Positions 36,130 through 44,606 are shown, counted from the stretch's first letter. The stretch is 64,000 nucleotides of DNA from JAAZBW01 sp035647855 (GCA_035647855.1 DASRMP010000003.1:62001-126000), one strand, 5' to 3'. The notes: generated by a model not told the origin, from the letters alone. A program made the numbers and translations.

Positions 36130-38106
36130 ATGACCTCCAATCTGATCGACGGCCTCTACACCGAAGGTGCGCAGATCGCAGACGCCAAGGCCCCCAAGGA
36201 CGTGCCGCTGACGGAACGGTGGGCGGCGCACAAAGCGAACGTGCGGCTCGTCAACCCCGCCAACCGCCGCAAACTCACCGTAATCATGGTGGGCACCGGG
36301 CTCGCCGGCGGCGCCGCCGCTGCCGCACTCGGTGAGGCCGGATACAACGTCAAGGCCTTCGCCTACCAGGACTCGCCGCGCAGGGCCCACTCCATCGCCG
36401 CGCAGGGCGGCATCAATGCCGCCAAGAACTACAAGAACGACAACGACTCGGTTCTGCGGCTCTTCTACGACACCGTGAAGGGTGGCGACTACCGCGCCCG
36501 GGAGGACAACGTCTACCGACTGGCAGAGGTATCGCCGGACATCATCGACCAGTGCGTCGCCCAGGGAGTCCCGTTCGCCCGCGAGTACGGCGGACTGCTC
36601 GACAACCGCTCGTTCGGCGGCGTCCAGGTCCAGCGGACGTTCTACGCCCGCGGCCAGACCGGCCAGCAACTCCTGATCGGCGCCTACCAGTCTCTCCAGC
36701 GGCAGGTCGCGGCCGGCACGGTGGACATGTACTCGCGCCACGAGATGATGGAACTCATCGTGGTCGACGGCATCGCGCGGGGCATCATCGCGCGAGACAT
36801 GATCACCGGCGAGATCGAGACGCACCTGGGGGACGCCGTAGTGCTCGCAACGGGCGGCTACGGCAACGTCTTCTTCCTTTCCACCAACGCCTTGGGCTGC
36901 AACGCCACTGCGATATGGCGAGCGCATCGGAAGGGCGCGTACTTCGGCAACCCCTGCTATACGCAGATCCACCCGACCTGCATTCCGCAGGCGGGAGATT
37001 ATCAGTCGAAGCTCACGCTGATGAGCGAGTCGCTCCGCAACGACGGCCGTATCTGGGTTCCGAAGCGGGCAGAGGACTGCACGAAGGACCCCCGGGACAT
37101 CCCGGAAGAGGACCGCGACTACTACCTCGAGCGCATCTACCCGGCGTTCGGGAACCTCGTACCGCGTGACATCGCCTCCCGGCAGGCCAAGAACATGTGC
37201 GACGACGGCCGCGGCGTCGGTCCCGAGGTGGGGAGCTCCGGGCGGCGCGGCGTGTACCTCGATTTCGCCGATGCGATCCAGCGGATGGGCAAGGCGAAGG
37301 TCGTCGAACGGTACGACAACCTGTTCGACATGTACGAGCGCATCACCGGCGAGGATCCCTACGAGGTCCCGATGCGCATCTACCCGGCCGTCCACTACAC
37401 GATGGGCGGGCTTTGGGTGGACTACGACCTCCAGTCCACCATCCCCGGCCTGTACGTGACCGGCGAGGCCAATTTTTCCGATCACGGCGCCAACCGGCTG
37501 GGAGCCTCCGCACTGATGCAGGGACTCGCGGACGGCTACTTCGTGCTGCCGAGCACCATCTCGGATTATCTCGCGGACGCCCCCTTCGAGAAGATCACGG
37601 AGGACCATCCGGCGGTGGTGGAGGCGCGGGATTCGGTCCAGCGGCGAGTCGACACGTTCCTGAATCTCGACGGCGCCCACACGGTGGACTATTTCCACAG
37701 GAAACTCGGCCACATCATGTGGGAGAAGTGCGGCATGGAGCGCACGGCTGCGGGCCTCAAGGAGGCGATCGAGGAGATCCGCCTTCTGCGCGACGAGTTC
37801 TGGCGGGACGTCAAGGTGGTGACCAAGGCCGCCGACCGCAACCAGGAACTCGAGAAGGCCGGTCGTGTCGCGGACTTCTTCGAACTCGCCGAACTCATGT
37901 GCATCGACGCACTCCACCGCGAGGAGTCCTGCGGCGGCCACTTCCGGGCCGAGCACCAGACCCCCGCGGGCGAGGCGCTCCGCCACGACGACGAGTTCGC
38001 CTACGTCGCCGCCTGGGAGTTCACGGGCGTCGGCCAACCTCCGGTGCTCCACAAGGAAGACCTCGTGTACGAGAATATCGAGATGAAGCAGAGGGACTAC
38101 AAGTGA
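36130..38106 (+). CDS. sdhA: Succinate dehydrogenase flavoprotein subunit
   Basis: 658 residues. Oxidises succinate to fumarate at a covalent FAD. Dinucleotide motif GTGLAGGAAAAALGEAGY at residues 55-72; the flavinylation His87 in RRAHSIAAQGG; HPTCIP, SESLRNDGRIW and the HYTMGGLWVDYDLQ region form the active site. Longer than the E. coli type, as expected for the class paired with the diheme SdhC. Overlaps sdhB by 4 bp. Confidence 0.97.
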   Translation: MTSNLIDGLYTEGAQIADAKAPKDVPLTERWAAHKANVRLVNPANRRKLTVIMVGTGLAGGAAAAALGEAGYNVKAFAYQDSPRRAHSIAAQGGINAAKNYKNDNDSVLRLFYDTVKGGDYRAREDNVYRLAEVSPDIIDQCVAQGVPFAREYGGLLDNRSFGGVQVQRTFYARGQTGQQLLIGAYQSLQRQVAAGTVDMYSRHEMMELIVVDGIARGIIARDMITGEIETHLGDAVVLATGGYGNVFFLSTNALGCNATAIWRAHRKGAYFGNPCYTQIHPTCIPQAGDYQSKLTLMSESLRNDGRIWVPKRAEDCTKDPRDIPEEDRDYYLERIYPAFGNLVPRDIASRQAKNMCDDGRGVGPEVGSSGRRGVYLDFADAIQRMGKAKVVERYDNLFDMYERITGEDPYEVPMRIYPAVHYTMGGLWVDYDLQSTIPGLYVTGEANFSDHGANRLGASALMQGLADGYFVLPSTISDYLADAPFEKITEDHPAVVEARDSVQRRVDTFLNLDGAHTVDYFHRKLGHIMWEKCGMERTAAGLKEAIEEIRLLRDEFWRDVKVVTKAADRNQELEKAGRVADFFELAELMCIDALHREESCGGHFRAEHQTPAGEALRHDDEFAYVAAWEFTGVGQPPVLHKEDLVYENIEMKQRDYK

Positions 38107-38846
38107 AGGTCACGCTCAACATCTGGCGCCAGCCCGCCCCGGAGGCGCCCGGAAGGATGGTCTCGTACGAACTCGTCGGGATCAGCGAGCACATGTCCTT
38201 CCTGGAGATGCTCGATGTCCTCAACGAGGAGCTCTCGGCCCGCGGGGAAGAACCCGTCGAGGTCGACTCCGACTGCCGCGAGGGCATCTGCGGTATGTGC
38301 GGGCTGGTCATCAATGGCATCGCCCACGGGCCGGGCCGCACCACCACCTGCCAGCTCCACATGCGTACGTTCAGGGACGGCGAGACGATCACCATCGAGC
38401 CGTGGCGCGCCAAGGCGTTCCCGGTGATCAAAGACCTGGTCGTCGACCGGACGGCGATGGACCGCATCATCGCCGCAGGCGGCTACATCTCCGTGAACAC
38501 AGGCGCCGCGCAGGACGCCAACTCGATACTGATCCCCAAGACCGACGCGGATCGCGCCTTCACGGCTGCCGCCTGCATCGGCTGCGGCGCCTGCATCGCC
38601 GCCTGCCCGAATGCCTCCGCGATGTTCTTCACTGCCGCAAAGGTCACGCACCTCGGCATGCTCCCACAGGGCCAGCCCGAGCGCGCGGCGCGGGTGGTGG
38701 ACATGCTGAACCAGCAGGACGCGGAGGGCTTCGGCGGCTGCCAGAACATCGGCGAATGCGCGGCGGTGTGCCCGAAGGAGATCCCGCTGGACGTGATAGC
38801 GCAACTCAACGCGGACCTCGCGCGCGCCTGGCGCCGCGGCCGCTGA
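38103..38846 (+). CDS. sdhB: Succinate dehydrogenase iron-sulfur subunit
   Basis: 247 residues. [2Fe-2S] ligands C58, C63, C66 and C83 (DSDCREGICGMCG); second cluster set CIGCGACIAACP with C158, C161, C164, C168 and the later GGCQNIGECAAVCPKE cysteines for [4Fe-4S]/[3Fe-4S]. GTG 38103 overlaps the sdhA stop. Passes electrons from SdhA to SdhC. Confidence 0.97.
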   Translation: MKVTLNIWRQPAPEAPGRMVSYELVGISEHMSFLEMLDVLNEELSARGEEPVEVDSDCREGICGMCGLVINGIAHGPGRTTTCQLHMRTFRDGETITIEPWRAKAFPVIKDLVVDRTAMDRIIAAGGYISVNTGAAQDANSILIPKTDADRAFTAAACIGCGACIAACPNASAMFFTAAKVTHLGMLPQGQPERAARVVDMLNQQDAEGFGGCQNIGECAAVCPKEIPLDVIAQLNADLARAWRRGR

Positions 38847-38910
38847 TGGATTTCATTTTGCGTATGCGAGAACGCGAAAGTGGTATTGGTAAGGTATAGG
38901 TCGCGGTAGC

Positions 38911-38916
38911 TAGCCT
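38911..38916 (+). promoter_or_regulatory. -10 box TAGCCT of the dehydrogenase fragment (leaderless)
   Basis: TAGCCT, then 7 nt, then ATG 38924. The surrounding 77-bp gap is AT-richer than the neighbouring genes. Confidence 0.45.
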
Positions 38917-38923
38917 TTGTTTC

Positions 38924-40210
38924 ATGGCAGCTGAACTTTCCAATGTAATCGCCGGAGAAAAGGTTCCCGGCCGGCGCATTTTCGAGGACATCAACCCCGC
39001 GGACGGCAGCCTCGTCGCTCTCGTGCACGAGGCGGACCGTGATGTCGTCGACAGGGCGGTGAAGGCGGCGCGTGCAGCACTCGACGGCGAGTGGGGCGCA
39101 CTGCGCGTTTCGGACCGCGTGCAACTCATGCGCAATATCGCGAACGGAATTGAGGCGCGTTTCGAGGATTTCGTCGCAGCGGAGGTGGCTGATACCGGTA
39201 AGCCCGGGCATCTCGCAAGAGAACTCGATGTCTCGCGCGCCGCAATGAATTTCCGCTCATTTGCCGACACCATGGCGACCACCGGGCTCGACGCATATCA
39301 GACCGATTTGGCGGGAGGCGCCCAGGCCCTCAACTACGCGATCGCCAAGCCGCTCGGAGTTGTCGCCGTCATCGTCCCGTGGAACCTGCCGCTGCTGCTT
39401 CTCACATGGAAGGTCGCGCCGGCCCTCGCCGCGGGAAACGCCGTCGTCGTCAAACCATCCGAGGAGACGCCCGCCACAGCGACACTGCTCGCGGAAGTCA
39501 TTGCCGACGCCGGCGTTCCCGCCGGCGCATACAACGTCATCCACGGATTCGGTGGGGACTCGGCCGGCTCCTATCTGACCGAGCACCCGGACATCGACGG
39601 AGTGACCTTCACCGGCGAATCGTCGACCGGCTCGACCATCATGCGTGCGGTCGCGCCGCGAGTTCGTCCGGTCTCTTTCGAACTCGGTGGAAAGAACGCT
39701 GCGATCGTTTTCGCGGATGCCGACTTCGACGCGACCATCGACGGACTGACTCGCTCGATCTTCCTGAACACCGGCCAGGTGTGCCTGTGCACGGAACGCG
39801 TGTACATTGAACGACCGATCTTCGACCGAGTCGCAGAGGCGCTGGTCGAACGTGCGCGGGACCTGGCGATCGCAGACCCTTCGGCTCAGGAGAAGTCGTT
39901 CGGGCCACTGATCTCCCAGGGTCACCGGGAGAAGGTCCTGAACTACTTCGAACTCGCCGTCGAGGAAGGCGCGGAGGTTCTGGTCGGCGGAGGCGTTCCG
40001 GATGTGGCCGAGGAGTTCTCTGGAGGCTCGTGGATCGAGCCGACGCTCTGGAAGGGCCTCGACAACTCGTGCCGAGTCGTTCGCGAAGAGATCTTCGGCC
40101 CCGCCGCGACTCCGTTTCCGTACTCCATTTCGTCGAACAACACCCCGAAGTCCGGCTGGTCGACGCCGAGTTGTTTCTGCACCGCCGGCGAAGTGAGCCC
40201 AATCTTCTGA
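38924..40210 (+). pseudogene. 2-hydroxymuconic semialdehyde dehydrogenase-like gene, C-terminally truncated
   Basis: An open frame of 428 codons. Residues 1 to about 393 are a clean aldehyde dehydrogenase (ALDH) of the DmpC/XylG/PraB type: VVAVIVPWNLPLLLLTWK, KPSEETP, VTFTGESSTGS, FELGGKNAAIVFADAD and the catalytic Cys287 in NTGQVCLCTERVY. Homology stops after VVREEIFGP at about 40102. The last 35 codons are the antisense of a hydratase fragment, so about 90 C-terminal residues, including part of the active-site and dimer region, are lost. Probably inactive. Codons near the start are AT-richer than neighbours, consistent with transfer. Confidence 0.85.
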
Positions 40211-40395
40211 CCGACAATCCTGGAACCGCTCTCGATGCGGCGTTCCGTCAGTGTCTTCTGCACTGCGTATGCGGCCTGCGCGTCCTGGGGACCGATAAGA
40301 TCTCGAACCGGTGAAACGGGCCGACCGGTATGAAATGCGCTCTGAAGGCGATCAGCGGCGGCGATAATCGCAGAGCTGGCAGGGGATGTATTCAT
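40105..40395 (-). pseudogene. 2-oxopent-4-enoate hydratase (MhpD/DmpE-like), N-terminal fragment
   Basis: Minus-strand frame from ATG 40395. About 97 residues align in pattern to the N-terminus of 2-hydroxypenta-2,4-dienoate hydratases: PVSPVRDLIGPQDAQAAYAV, GSRIVGQKIGLTSPAVQ, QLGVDQPDFGVLFDEM. These proteins have about 260 residues, so over 60% is missing. After EYGNGVAA the frame runs on as antisense of the dehydrogenase (to 39943). The junction is near 40102-40107. Both fragments belong to the same meta-cleavage pathway. Confidence 0.85.
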
Positions 40396-40433
40396 GGTTC
40401 AATTGTCGGCGGGTGCCGGATGCCCGTCCATCC

Positions 40434-40458
40434 GCGTGTTCCGCCCATCGGAACACGC
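40434..40458. repeat. 10-bp perfect inverted repeat upstream of the hydratase fragment and tsaD
   Basis: gcgtgttccg, 5-nt spacer CCCAT, cggaacacgc. It lies 39 bp upstream of the hydratase start and 48 bp upstream of the tsaD -10. Could be an operator left from the catabolic locus or a terminator; the loop and lack of a T-run do not decide. Confidence 0.6.
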
Positions 40459-40505
40459 CGACCGGGCCTGCCGGACGTGCCCGGAGCACCGGCGCCGTGA
40501 ACGCC

Positions 40506-40511
40506 TACAAT
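40506..40511 (+). promoter_or_regulatory. -10 box TACAAT of tsaD (leaderless)
   Basis: TACAAT, 7 nt, GTG 40519. tsaD therefore has its own promoter, as expected if it was cut off from the tsaE-tsaB-rimI operon. Confidence 0.65.
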
Positions 40512-40518
40512 CGATCCC

Positions 40519-41562
40519 GTGCCTGCACCCCTGATCCTCGGGATCGAGTCCACCTGCGACGAGACCGGCGTCGCGCTCGTGCGTGGGCGCGAGCTCCTCG
40601 CCGACGTCACCGCCACGTCGATGGACGCACACGAGCGCTTCGGTGGCATCATCCCCGAGATCGCGTCCCGCGCGCACCTGGAGGCGTTCCTGCCGACGCT
40701 CAAGGCCGCACTCGACGCCGCATCGGTCACGTTCGACGACGTCGACGCCATCGCCGTCGCCGCAGGACCCGGGCTGATCGGCCCTCTCACTGTGGGGACC
40801 GCGGGCGCGAAGGCCCTCGCCGTCGCCGGCGGCAAACCGATCTACGGAGTGAACCACGTGATCGGCCACATCGCGGTGGACGAACTCGTGAACGGGCCGT
40901 TTCCCGGTTCCTTCATCGCCCTCGTGGTCTCCGGCGGTCACACCAGCCTGCTCGAAGTCACGGACATCGCAATCGGCGTGACCGAACTCGGCTCCACGCT
41001 CGACGACGCCGCAGGCGAGGCGTTCGACAAGGTGGGACGGCTGCTCGGACTGCCGTACCCGGGCGGCCCGCACATCGACAGGCTGGCGCGCGAAGGCAAT
41101 CGGGAGGCGATCGCGTTCCCCCGGGGACTGCGCAACGTGAAGAACCCCGAGAAGTACCGCCACGACTTCTCTTTCTCCGGGCTGAAGACTGCCGTCGCCC
41201 GTTTTGTCGAGTCGCTCGAGGACCGCGGCGAACCGCTTCCGAAGGCCGACATCGCGGCGTCCTTCTCTGAGGCCGTGAACGACGTGCTGACACGCAAGGC
41301 GCTCGACGCCGCCGCCCACCACGGATCCTCCACGCTCATAATCGGCGGAGGCTTCTCGGCCAACTCCCGGCTCCGTGAACTGGTGCAGGAGCGTGCCGAA
41401 GAGTACGGCGTCACCGTGCGCATCCCGCCGATCCGGTTCTGCACGGACAACGGCGCCATGATCGCGGCGCTCGGCTCGGCCTGCGTTCGCGCGGGCGTGC
41501 AACCTTCCGCGCTCGATTTCGCGAACGACTCCGGCATGGAGCTTTCCCGCGCTTTCGTCTGA
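40519..41562 (+). CDS. tsaD: tRNA N6-adenosine threonylcarbamoyltransferase TsaD
   Basis: 347 residues. Transfers threonylcarbamoyl to A37 of ANN-decoding tRNAs with TsaB and TsaE. LGIESTCDETGVALV near the N-terminus, metal-binding His113 and His117 in NHVIGHIAVDEL, VVSGGHTSLLEV, and the C-terminal CTDNGAMIAALG with its metal Asp. GTG start by the leaderless arrangement. Normally adjacent to rimI; here 5.2 kb away. Confidence 0.96.
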   Translation: MPAPLILGIESTCDETGVALVRGRELLADVTATSMDAHERFGGIIPEIASRAHLEAFLPTLKAALDAASVTFDDVDAIAVAAGPGLIGPLTVGTAGAKALAVAGGKPIYGVNHVIGHIAVDELVNGPFPGSFIALVVSGGHTSLLEVTDIAIGVTELGSTLDDAAGEAFDKVGRLLGLPYPGGPHIDRLAREGNREAIAFPRGLRNVKNPEKYRHDFSFSGLKTAVARFVESLEDRGEPLPKADIAASFSEAVNDVLTRKALDAAAHHGSSTLIIGGGFSANSRLRELVQERAEEYGVTVRIPPIRFCTDNGAMIAALGSACVRAGVQPSALDFANDSGMELSRAFV

Positions 41563-41583
41563 GCGTCGAACGGCGCGCGGGCG

Positions 41584-41628
41584 CTAACGTCAATGCCGTC
41601 AACTCAGGGTTTTGCTTGAGGGTTCAAG
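41584..41628 (+). repeat. Left terminal inverted repeat of the intergenic element
   Basis: Starts ctaacgtcaatgccgtcaac and ends cttgagggttcaag. Pairs with 42378-42422. Confidence 0.88.
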
Positions 41629-41708
41629 ATGCTTCCACTTCCCCGGGAGCTCCGTTGTCTGCTTGTTGTGCCATTGAGCGCGTTGTCCGTGAGATCCGTG
41701 TCGCCCAG

Positions 41709-41990
41709 GGGTCTGGAACCGGGCGGCTGGGGAACTTCGGACTGCCTTCGGGGTCTGGTACCGGGTGGCTGGGGAACTTCGGACTTCGTCTTGCCGCTTA
41801 CGTGGTGTCGCTGGGGAACTTTGCACCTCGTCTGCTACCCCGAGGCTGCTTCTTGGGGAACTTCAGACCTCGACTACGGGGTGCGTTGTTCCCCAGCAGG
41901 TCTCTGGTTCCCCAGCGCGCCGCCCAGACGGGGTCTGAAGTTCCCCAGCTCACGTCAGATCGTCCTGAACGGGGTCCAAGTTTCCCAGCG
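41709..41990. repeat. Symmetric field of GCTGGGGAACTTCGGACT units
   Basis: Four plus-oriented units (41726, 41768, 41810, 41852) are followed by four inverted units (41885-41897, 41903-41916, 41933-41950, 41974-41990; core GTTCCCCAGC). The first two plus units lie in 35-bp direct repeats, 33 of 35 identical, at 41709-41743 and 41751-41785 (42-bp period). The field thus forms a large interrupted inverted repeat centred near 41878. Confidence 0.88.
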
Positions 41991-42020
41991 GCGGTGTCCG
42001 GCCCGGCGCGTAGCGGTGAG

Positions 42021-42349
42021 GGCGCACATTCGTCACATAGGCAAAACTGGGGCGTACGTTCGTCACATGAGGGCGCACGTTCGTCACGATGGCGCAGTGA
42101 CGTCACTGCGCCATGGTGACTATCGTGCGCCCTCAGCATTCTGCGTGTGACGATCGTGCGCCATGAGGTGACGATCGCGCGCCATGAGGTGACGATCGCG
42201 CGCCGCGGCGTCAGGCGATGGGTGGAGGTGTGACGATCGTGCGCCATGGGGTGACGAACATGCGCCCCGATGTGACGATCGTGCGCCATGGCGGCACAGG
42301 TTTGGGAGGAGTGTGACGATCGTGCGCCCCGGTGTGACGATCGTGCGCC
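42021..42349. repeat. Oriented array of TGACGATCGTGCGCC units around a palindrome
   Basis: Three minus-oriented units (42021-42035, 42051-42065, 42072-42086) lie left of the palindrome. To the right are eight plus-oriented 15-mers at 42148, 42169, 42190, 42231, 42252, 42273, 42314 and 42335, plus the palindrome's own arm at 42117-42131. Two carry GCGCGCC variants. The orientation rule (minus left, plus right) is the same as at 4786-5053. Confidence 0.9.
42068..42135. repeat. 68-bp imperfect palindrome, second copy
   Basis: Centre GACGTC between 42101 and 42102. The 38-bp core 42083-42120 differs from the core at 4798-4835 by a single base (ccatggtgac instead of ccatcgtgac), which breaks one pair. 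Extension to 42068 and 42135 adds two more mismatches. Confidence 0.93.
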
Positions 42350-42377
42350 CCCACCCCACGGCACGCCGCGAACAACC

Positions 42378-42422
42378 CTTGAACCCTCAAGCAAGACCTT
42401 AAGTTGACGGCATTGGCGCTAG
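42378..42422 (-). repeat. Right terminal inverted repeat of the intergenic element
   Basis: Inverse complement of 41584-41628 with five differences. It covers the TAG of the ligase gene on the minus strand. Confidence 0.88.
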
Positions 42423-43555
42423 ATCGGACGGCCGAGCTTGAACTCGTCGACCATCAGCCGCACCACGGTCTCCATGTGCCCACCCGATTTCTCCCAGGCA
42501 CGGAACTGACGCTGGTAGCCGGCACCGCGGTCGAGGATCACCTGGACGAGCGCCAGTTCATCGGCGCATCCGAGGTCCTCGGCGATCGGCTTCAGCAGTT
42601 CGATTTCGCGCGCGACGGTGTCGGTGACGAGTTCCTCGTCGCACCGGTCGTTGAGGATGAGAACGGCGTCCATGCCGTACCGCGCGGAACGCCACTTGTT
42701 CTCCGCGATGAACCACTGGGGAAGGGAGGGAAGCCTTTCCCCGGAGTCATACAGGCGCGAGTAGTATTCGACGAGGCAGTGGATCAGGGCGGAGATGGCA
42801 CGCAACTCGGTGACGTTCGTCGGGGCGTCGCACACGCGAACCTCGATGGTGCCGAGCCTCGGCGAGGGCCGGATGTCCCAGCGCACCTCCGAGAAGTCCT
42901 CGATCACGCCCGTGCGAGTGATGTCCTCCGTGTAGCGCTCCAGTTCGGACCAGGTATCGAAGCGATGGGGGAGGCCCGCGGTCGGGAGTTGCTGGAACAT
43001 CATGGCGCGGTTGCAGGCGTAGAAGGTCGCCTTGTTCGACCAGAAAGGCGAGGACGCCGCCAGCGACTGCAGGTGGGCGTGCCGCGTCAGCATCGCGTTG
43101 AGGATCGGCAGCACTTTGTCCCGTGCCTCGATCCCCACATGCACGTGCATACCGAAGAGCAACATCTGCTGCCCCCAGTAGCGCGTCCGGTCGACGAGCC
43201 GCGAGTACCGCTCCTTGTTCGTCACCCGTTGGTAGAGGGGGTTCGCGAACGGGTGTGTTCCCGCCGTCGCCGTGACGACGCCGAGTCCGTTCAGCACTGG
43301 ACCGAGAGCCTCGATCGCCGTCTCGATATCCGAGATCGCCTCGCCAACCGTGTGCGACGGATCGGAGACCAACTCGATCGTGTTGAGCAGAAGCTCGTGA
43401 TGCATGTTCGGGTGGGGCTGCCCGAGTTCGCGTTCGACGCGGCGCAGCACCGTTGCCGCGCACTGGCGGAGGTCCAATGAATCCTCGTCAACCAGTTGGA
43501 GTTCCCACTCGATTCCAACGGTCGAGCGCTCGGACGGCGCGAATGAGAGCGTCAC
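42419..43555 (-). CDS. YbdK-family carboxylate-amine ligase (glutamate-cysteine ligase-like)
   Basis: 378 residues. GCS2 family: TVGIEWELQLVDEDSLDLR at the N-terminus (ATP/Mg site), ELLLNTIELVSDP, FGMHVHVGI and the C-terminal RWDIRPSPRLGTIEVRVCDAP. Members join glutamate to cysteine or another amine weakly; the native substrate in actinobacteria is often unknown, so I do not call gshA. GTG start 43555. Its stop is part of the neighbouring element's terminal repeat. Confidence 0.9.
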   Translation of the reverse strand: MTLSFAPSERSTVGIEWELQLVDEDSLDLRQCAATVLRRVERELGQPHPNMHHELLLNTIELVSDPSHTVGEAISDIETAIEALGPVLNGLGVVTATAGTHPFANPLYQRVTNKERYSRLVDRTRYWGQQMLLFGMHVHVGIEARDKVLPILNAMLTRHAHLQSLAASSPFWSNKATFYACNRAMMFQQLPTAGLPHRFDTWSELERYTEDITRTGVIEDFSEVRWDIRPSPRLGTIEVRVCDAPTNVTELRAISALIHCLVEYYSRLYDSGERLPSLPQWFIAENKWRSARYGMDAVLILNDRCDEELVTDTVAREIELLKPIAEDLGCADELALVQVILDRGAGYQRQFRAWEKSGGHMETVVRLMVDEFKLGRPI

Positions 43556-43603
43556 GCCTCAATCATGACTGCTTGAGCCCCACTGGTCTAACCACAATCG
43601 TGG

Positions 43604-44551
43604 TCATCCGGCCTCACAGGTCTCACCGAATGGCCCCTCGTAGGGCACGTCCGAGGTGAGAAGCGCCGATTCCCCGGAAATGGCGGCGCCGTCGATCATC
43701 TCGGCGAGCACGGCCACGCCTCCCGCTTGTACGACCGCAGGATCGGGTTCGATCAGGAATCGGCGCAGCGGGCCGACCGAGGGAGCCGTCGCGGCCGAAC
43801 GCGGGTCGTCCGTGATCTCGAGCGTCGCATGGCGACCGCCGCGCAGGACGAGTGCCGAGCGTCCGGGCCCGTCCGCGAGGCTCCCGAACCACAACCCTGC
43901 CTCGACGACGTCGCCCCCCACCGAGACCCACTGTGCGTGGGCGTCGTGCGGGAGACTCCCGTGGGGAAGCGCGGGGCTCACCGTCAGTCCCACGGCCGGC
44001 ACACGCGCACGCAGGGCAGGCAGTGCGTCGAGGGGCAGTCCCAGGTCCGCGTACACGCCGTCGTCCTGCCCGACGCCTTCCCTCACCACATCGAACGCGT
44101 CACCGTGAACCACGGTCGCGTCAGGGAAGGCACGGAGGTTGTACAGCGCGAGCGCCGCCGTCGCCTCGTCCCGTTCGACGGCGACCACCTCCAGCCCGAG
44201 AGCGGCGAGGGCGAGCGAGTCGACACCGAGGCCGCAACCCAGGTCGAAGACCCGGGTGATGCCGGCGTCCCTGAAACGGCGTGCGTGGTGGGCCGCGACT
44301 CCGAGATGCGTCGCGGCCCGGAGCCCCGCCTCGGAGAACAACATGGTGTGCGCGAAGTCGCCGAGCTTGGCCTCCGCTTCCCGGCGCAGACGCTGCTGGG
44401 AGAGCGCAGCGGCCAGCAACTCGGGGTCCACGTCCCCCGCGAGTCCCTGGGCGATTCGTTCCGCGGACTCCGGGTCGTACGGCGGAAGTGCCGCGAGAAG
44501 GGCTTGTCCCTCAGGCGTGAGCAGGAGCCGGAGCCCGGCAACGGTCGTCAT
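43604..44551 (-). CDS. SAM-dependent methyltransferase of the THUMP-like type, C-terminus shortened
   Basis: 315 residues. Class I methyltransferase core with the SAM motif VFDLGCGLGVDSLALAALG near residue 100 and VVAVERDEATAALA as motif II. Relatives are typically near 400 residues, ending in a THUMP-like domain after a TSD-P--TPF segment. This protein stops at TSDVPYEGPFGETCEAG, just where that domain should start, so about 80-90 residues are missing. A small accac/gtggt hairpin (43591-43604) and the ligase start follow at once. It may retain catalysis but not substrate binding. Confidence 0.78.
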   Translation of the reverse strand: MTTVAGLRLLLTPEGQALLAALPPYDPESAERIAQGLAGDVDPELLAAALSQQRLRREAEAKLGDFAHTMLFSEAGLRAATHLGVAAHHARRFRDAGITRVFDLGCGLGVDSLALAALGLEVVAVERDEATAALALYNLRAFPDATVVHGDAFDVVREGVGQDDGVYADLGLPLDALPALRARVPAVGLTVSPALPHGSLPHDAHAQWVSVGGDVVEAGLWFGSLADGPGRSALVLRGGRHATLEITDDPRSAATAPSVGPLRRFLIEPDPAVVQAGGVAVLAEMIDGAAISGESALLTSDVPYEGPFGETCEAG

Positions 44552-44606
44552 CGCTCCAGTCTCGCAGACGGCTGACGGCCACCTTCAAGCGGAGTTCATG
44601 CCCGCG

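Larger units (their letters stand above)
41584..42422. mobile_element. 839-bp non-coding element with 45-bp terminal inverted repeats (MITE-like)
   Basis: Left arm 41584-41628 and right arm 42378-42422 are inverted copies, 40 of 45 identical (35 of 38 in the inner part, which ends cttgagggttcaag, itself a small hairpin). Between them are two symmetric repeat fields and one palindrome, and no credible gene. The right arm runs over the stop codon of the convergent ligase gene (42419-42421). The left arm starts 22 bp after tsaD. I see no clear target duplication. The mobility mechanism is inferred only from the terminal repeats and from the related locus at 4396-5056. Confidence 0.65.

Noticed and set aside
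35422..38052. Minus-strand frame of 876 codons opposite sdhC and sdhA
   Set aside because: Same kind of shadow; it crosses two well-defined genes.
41616..42394. Frames within the intergenic element
   Set aside because: Translations only mirror the DNA repeats and switch frame between units; no start site or domain.
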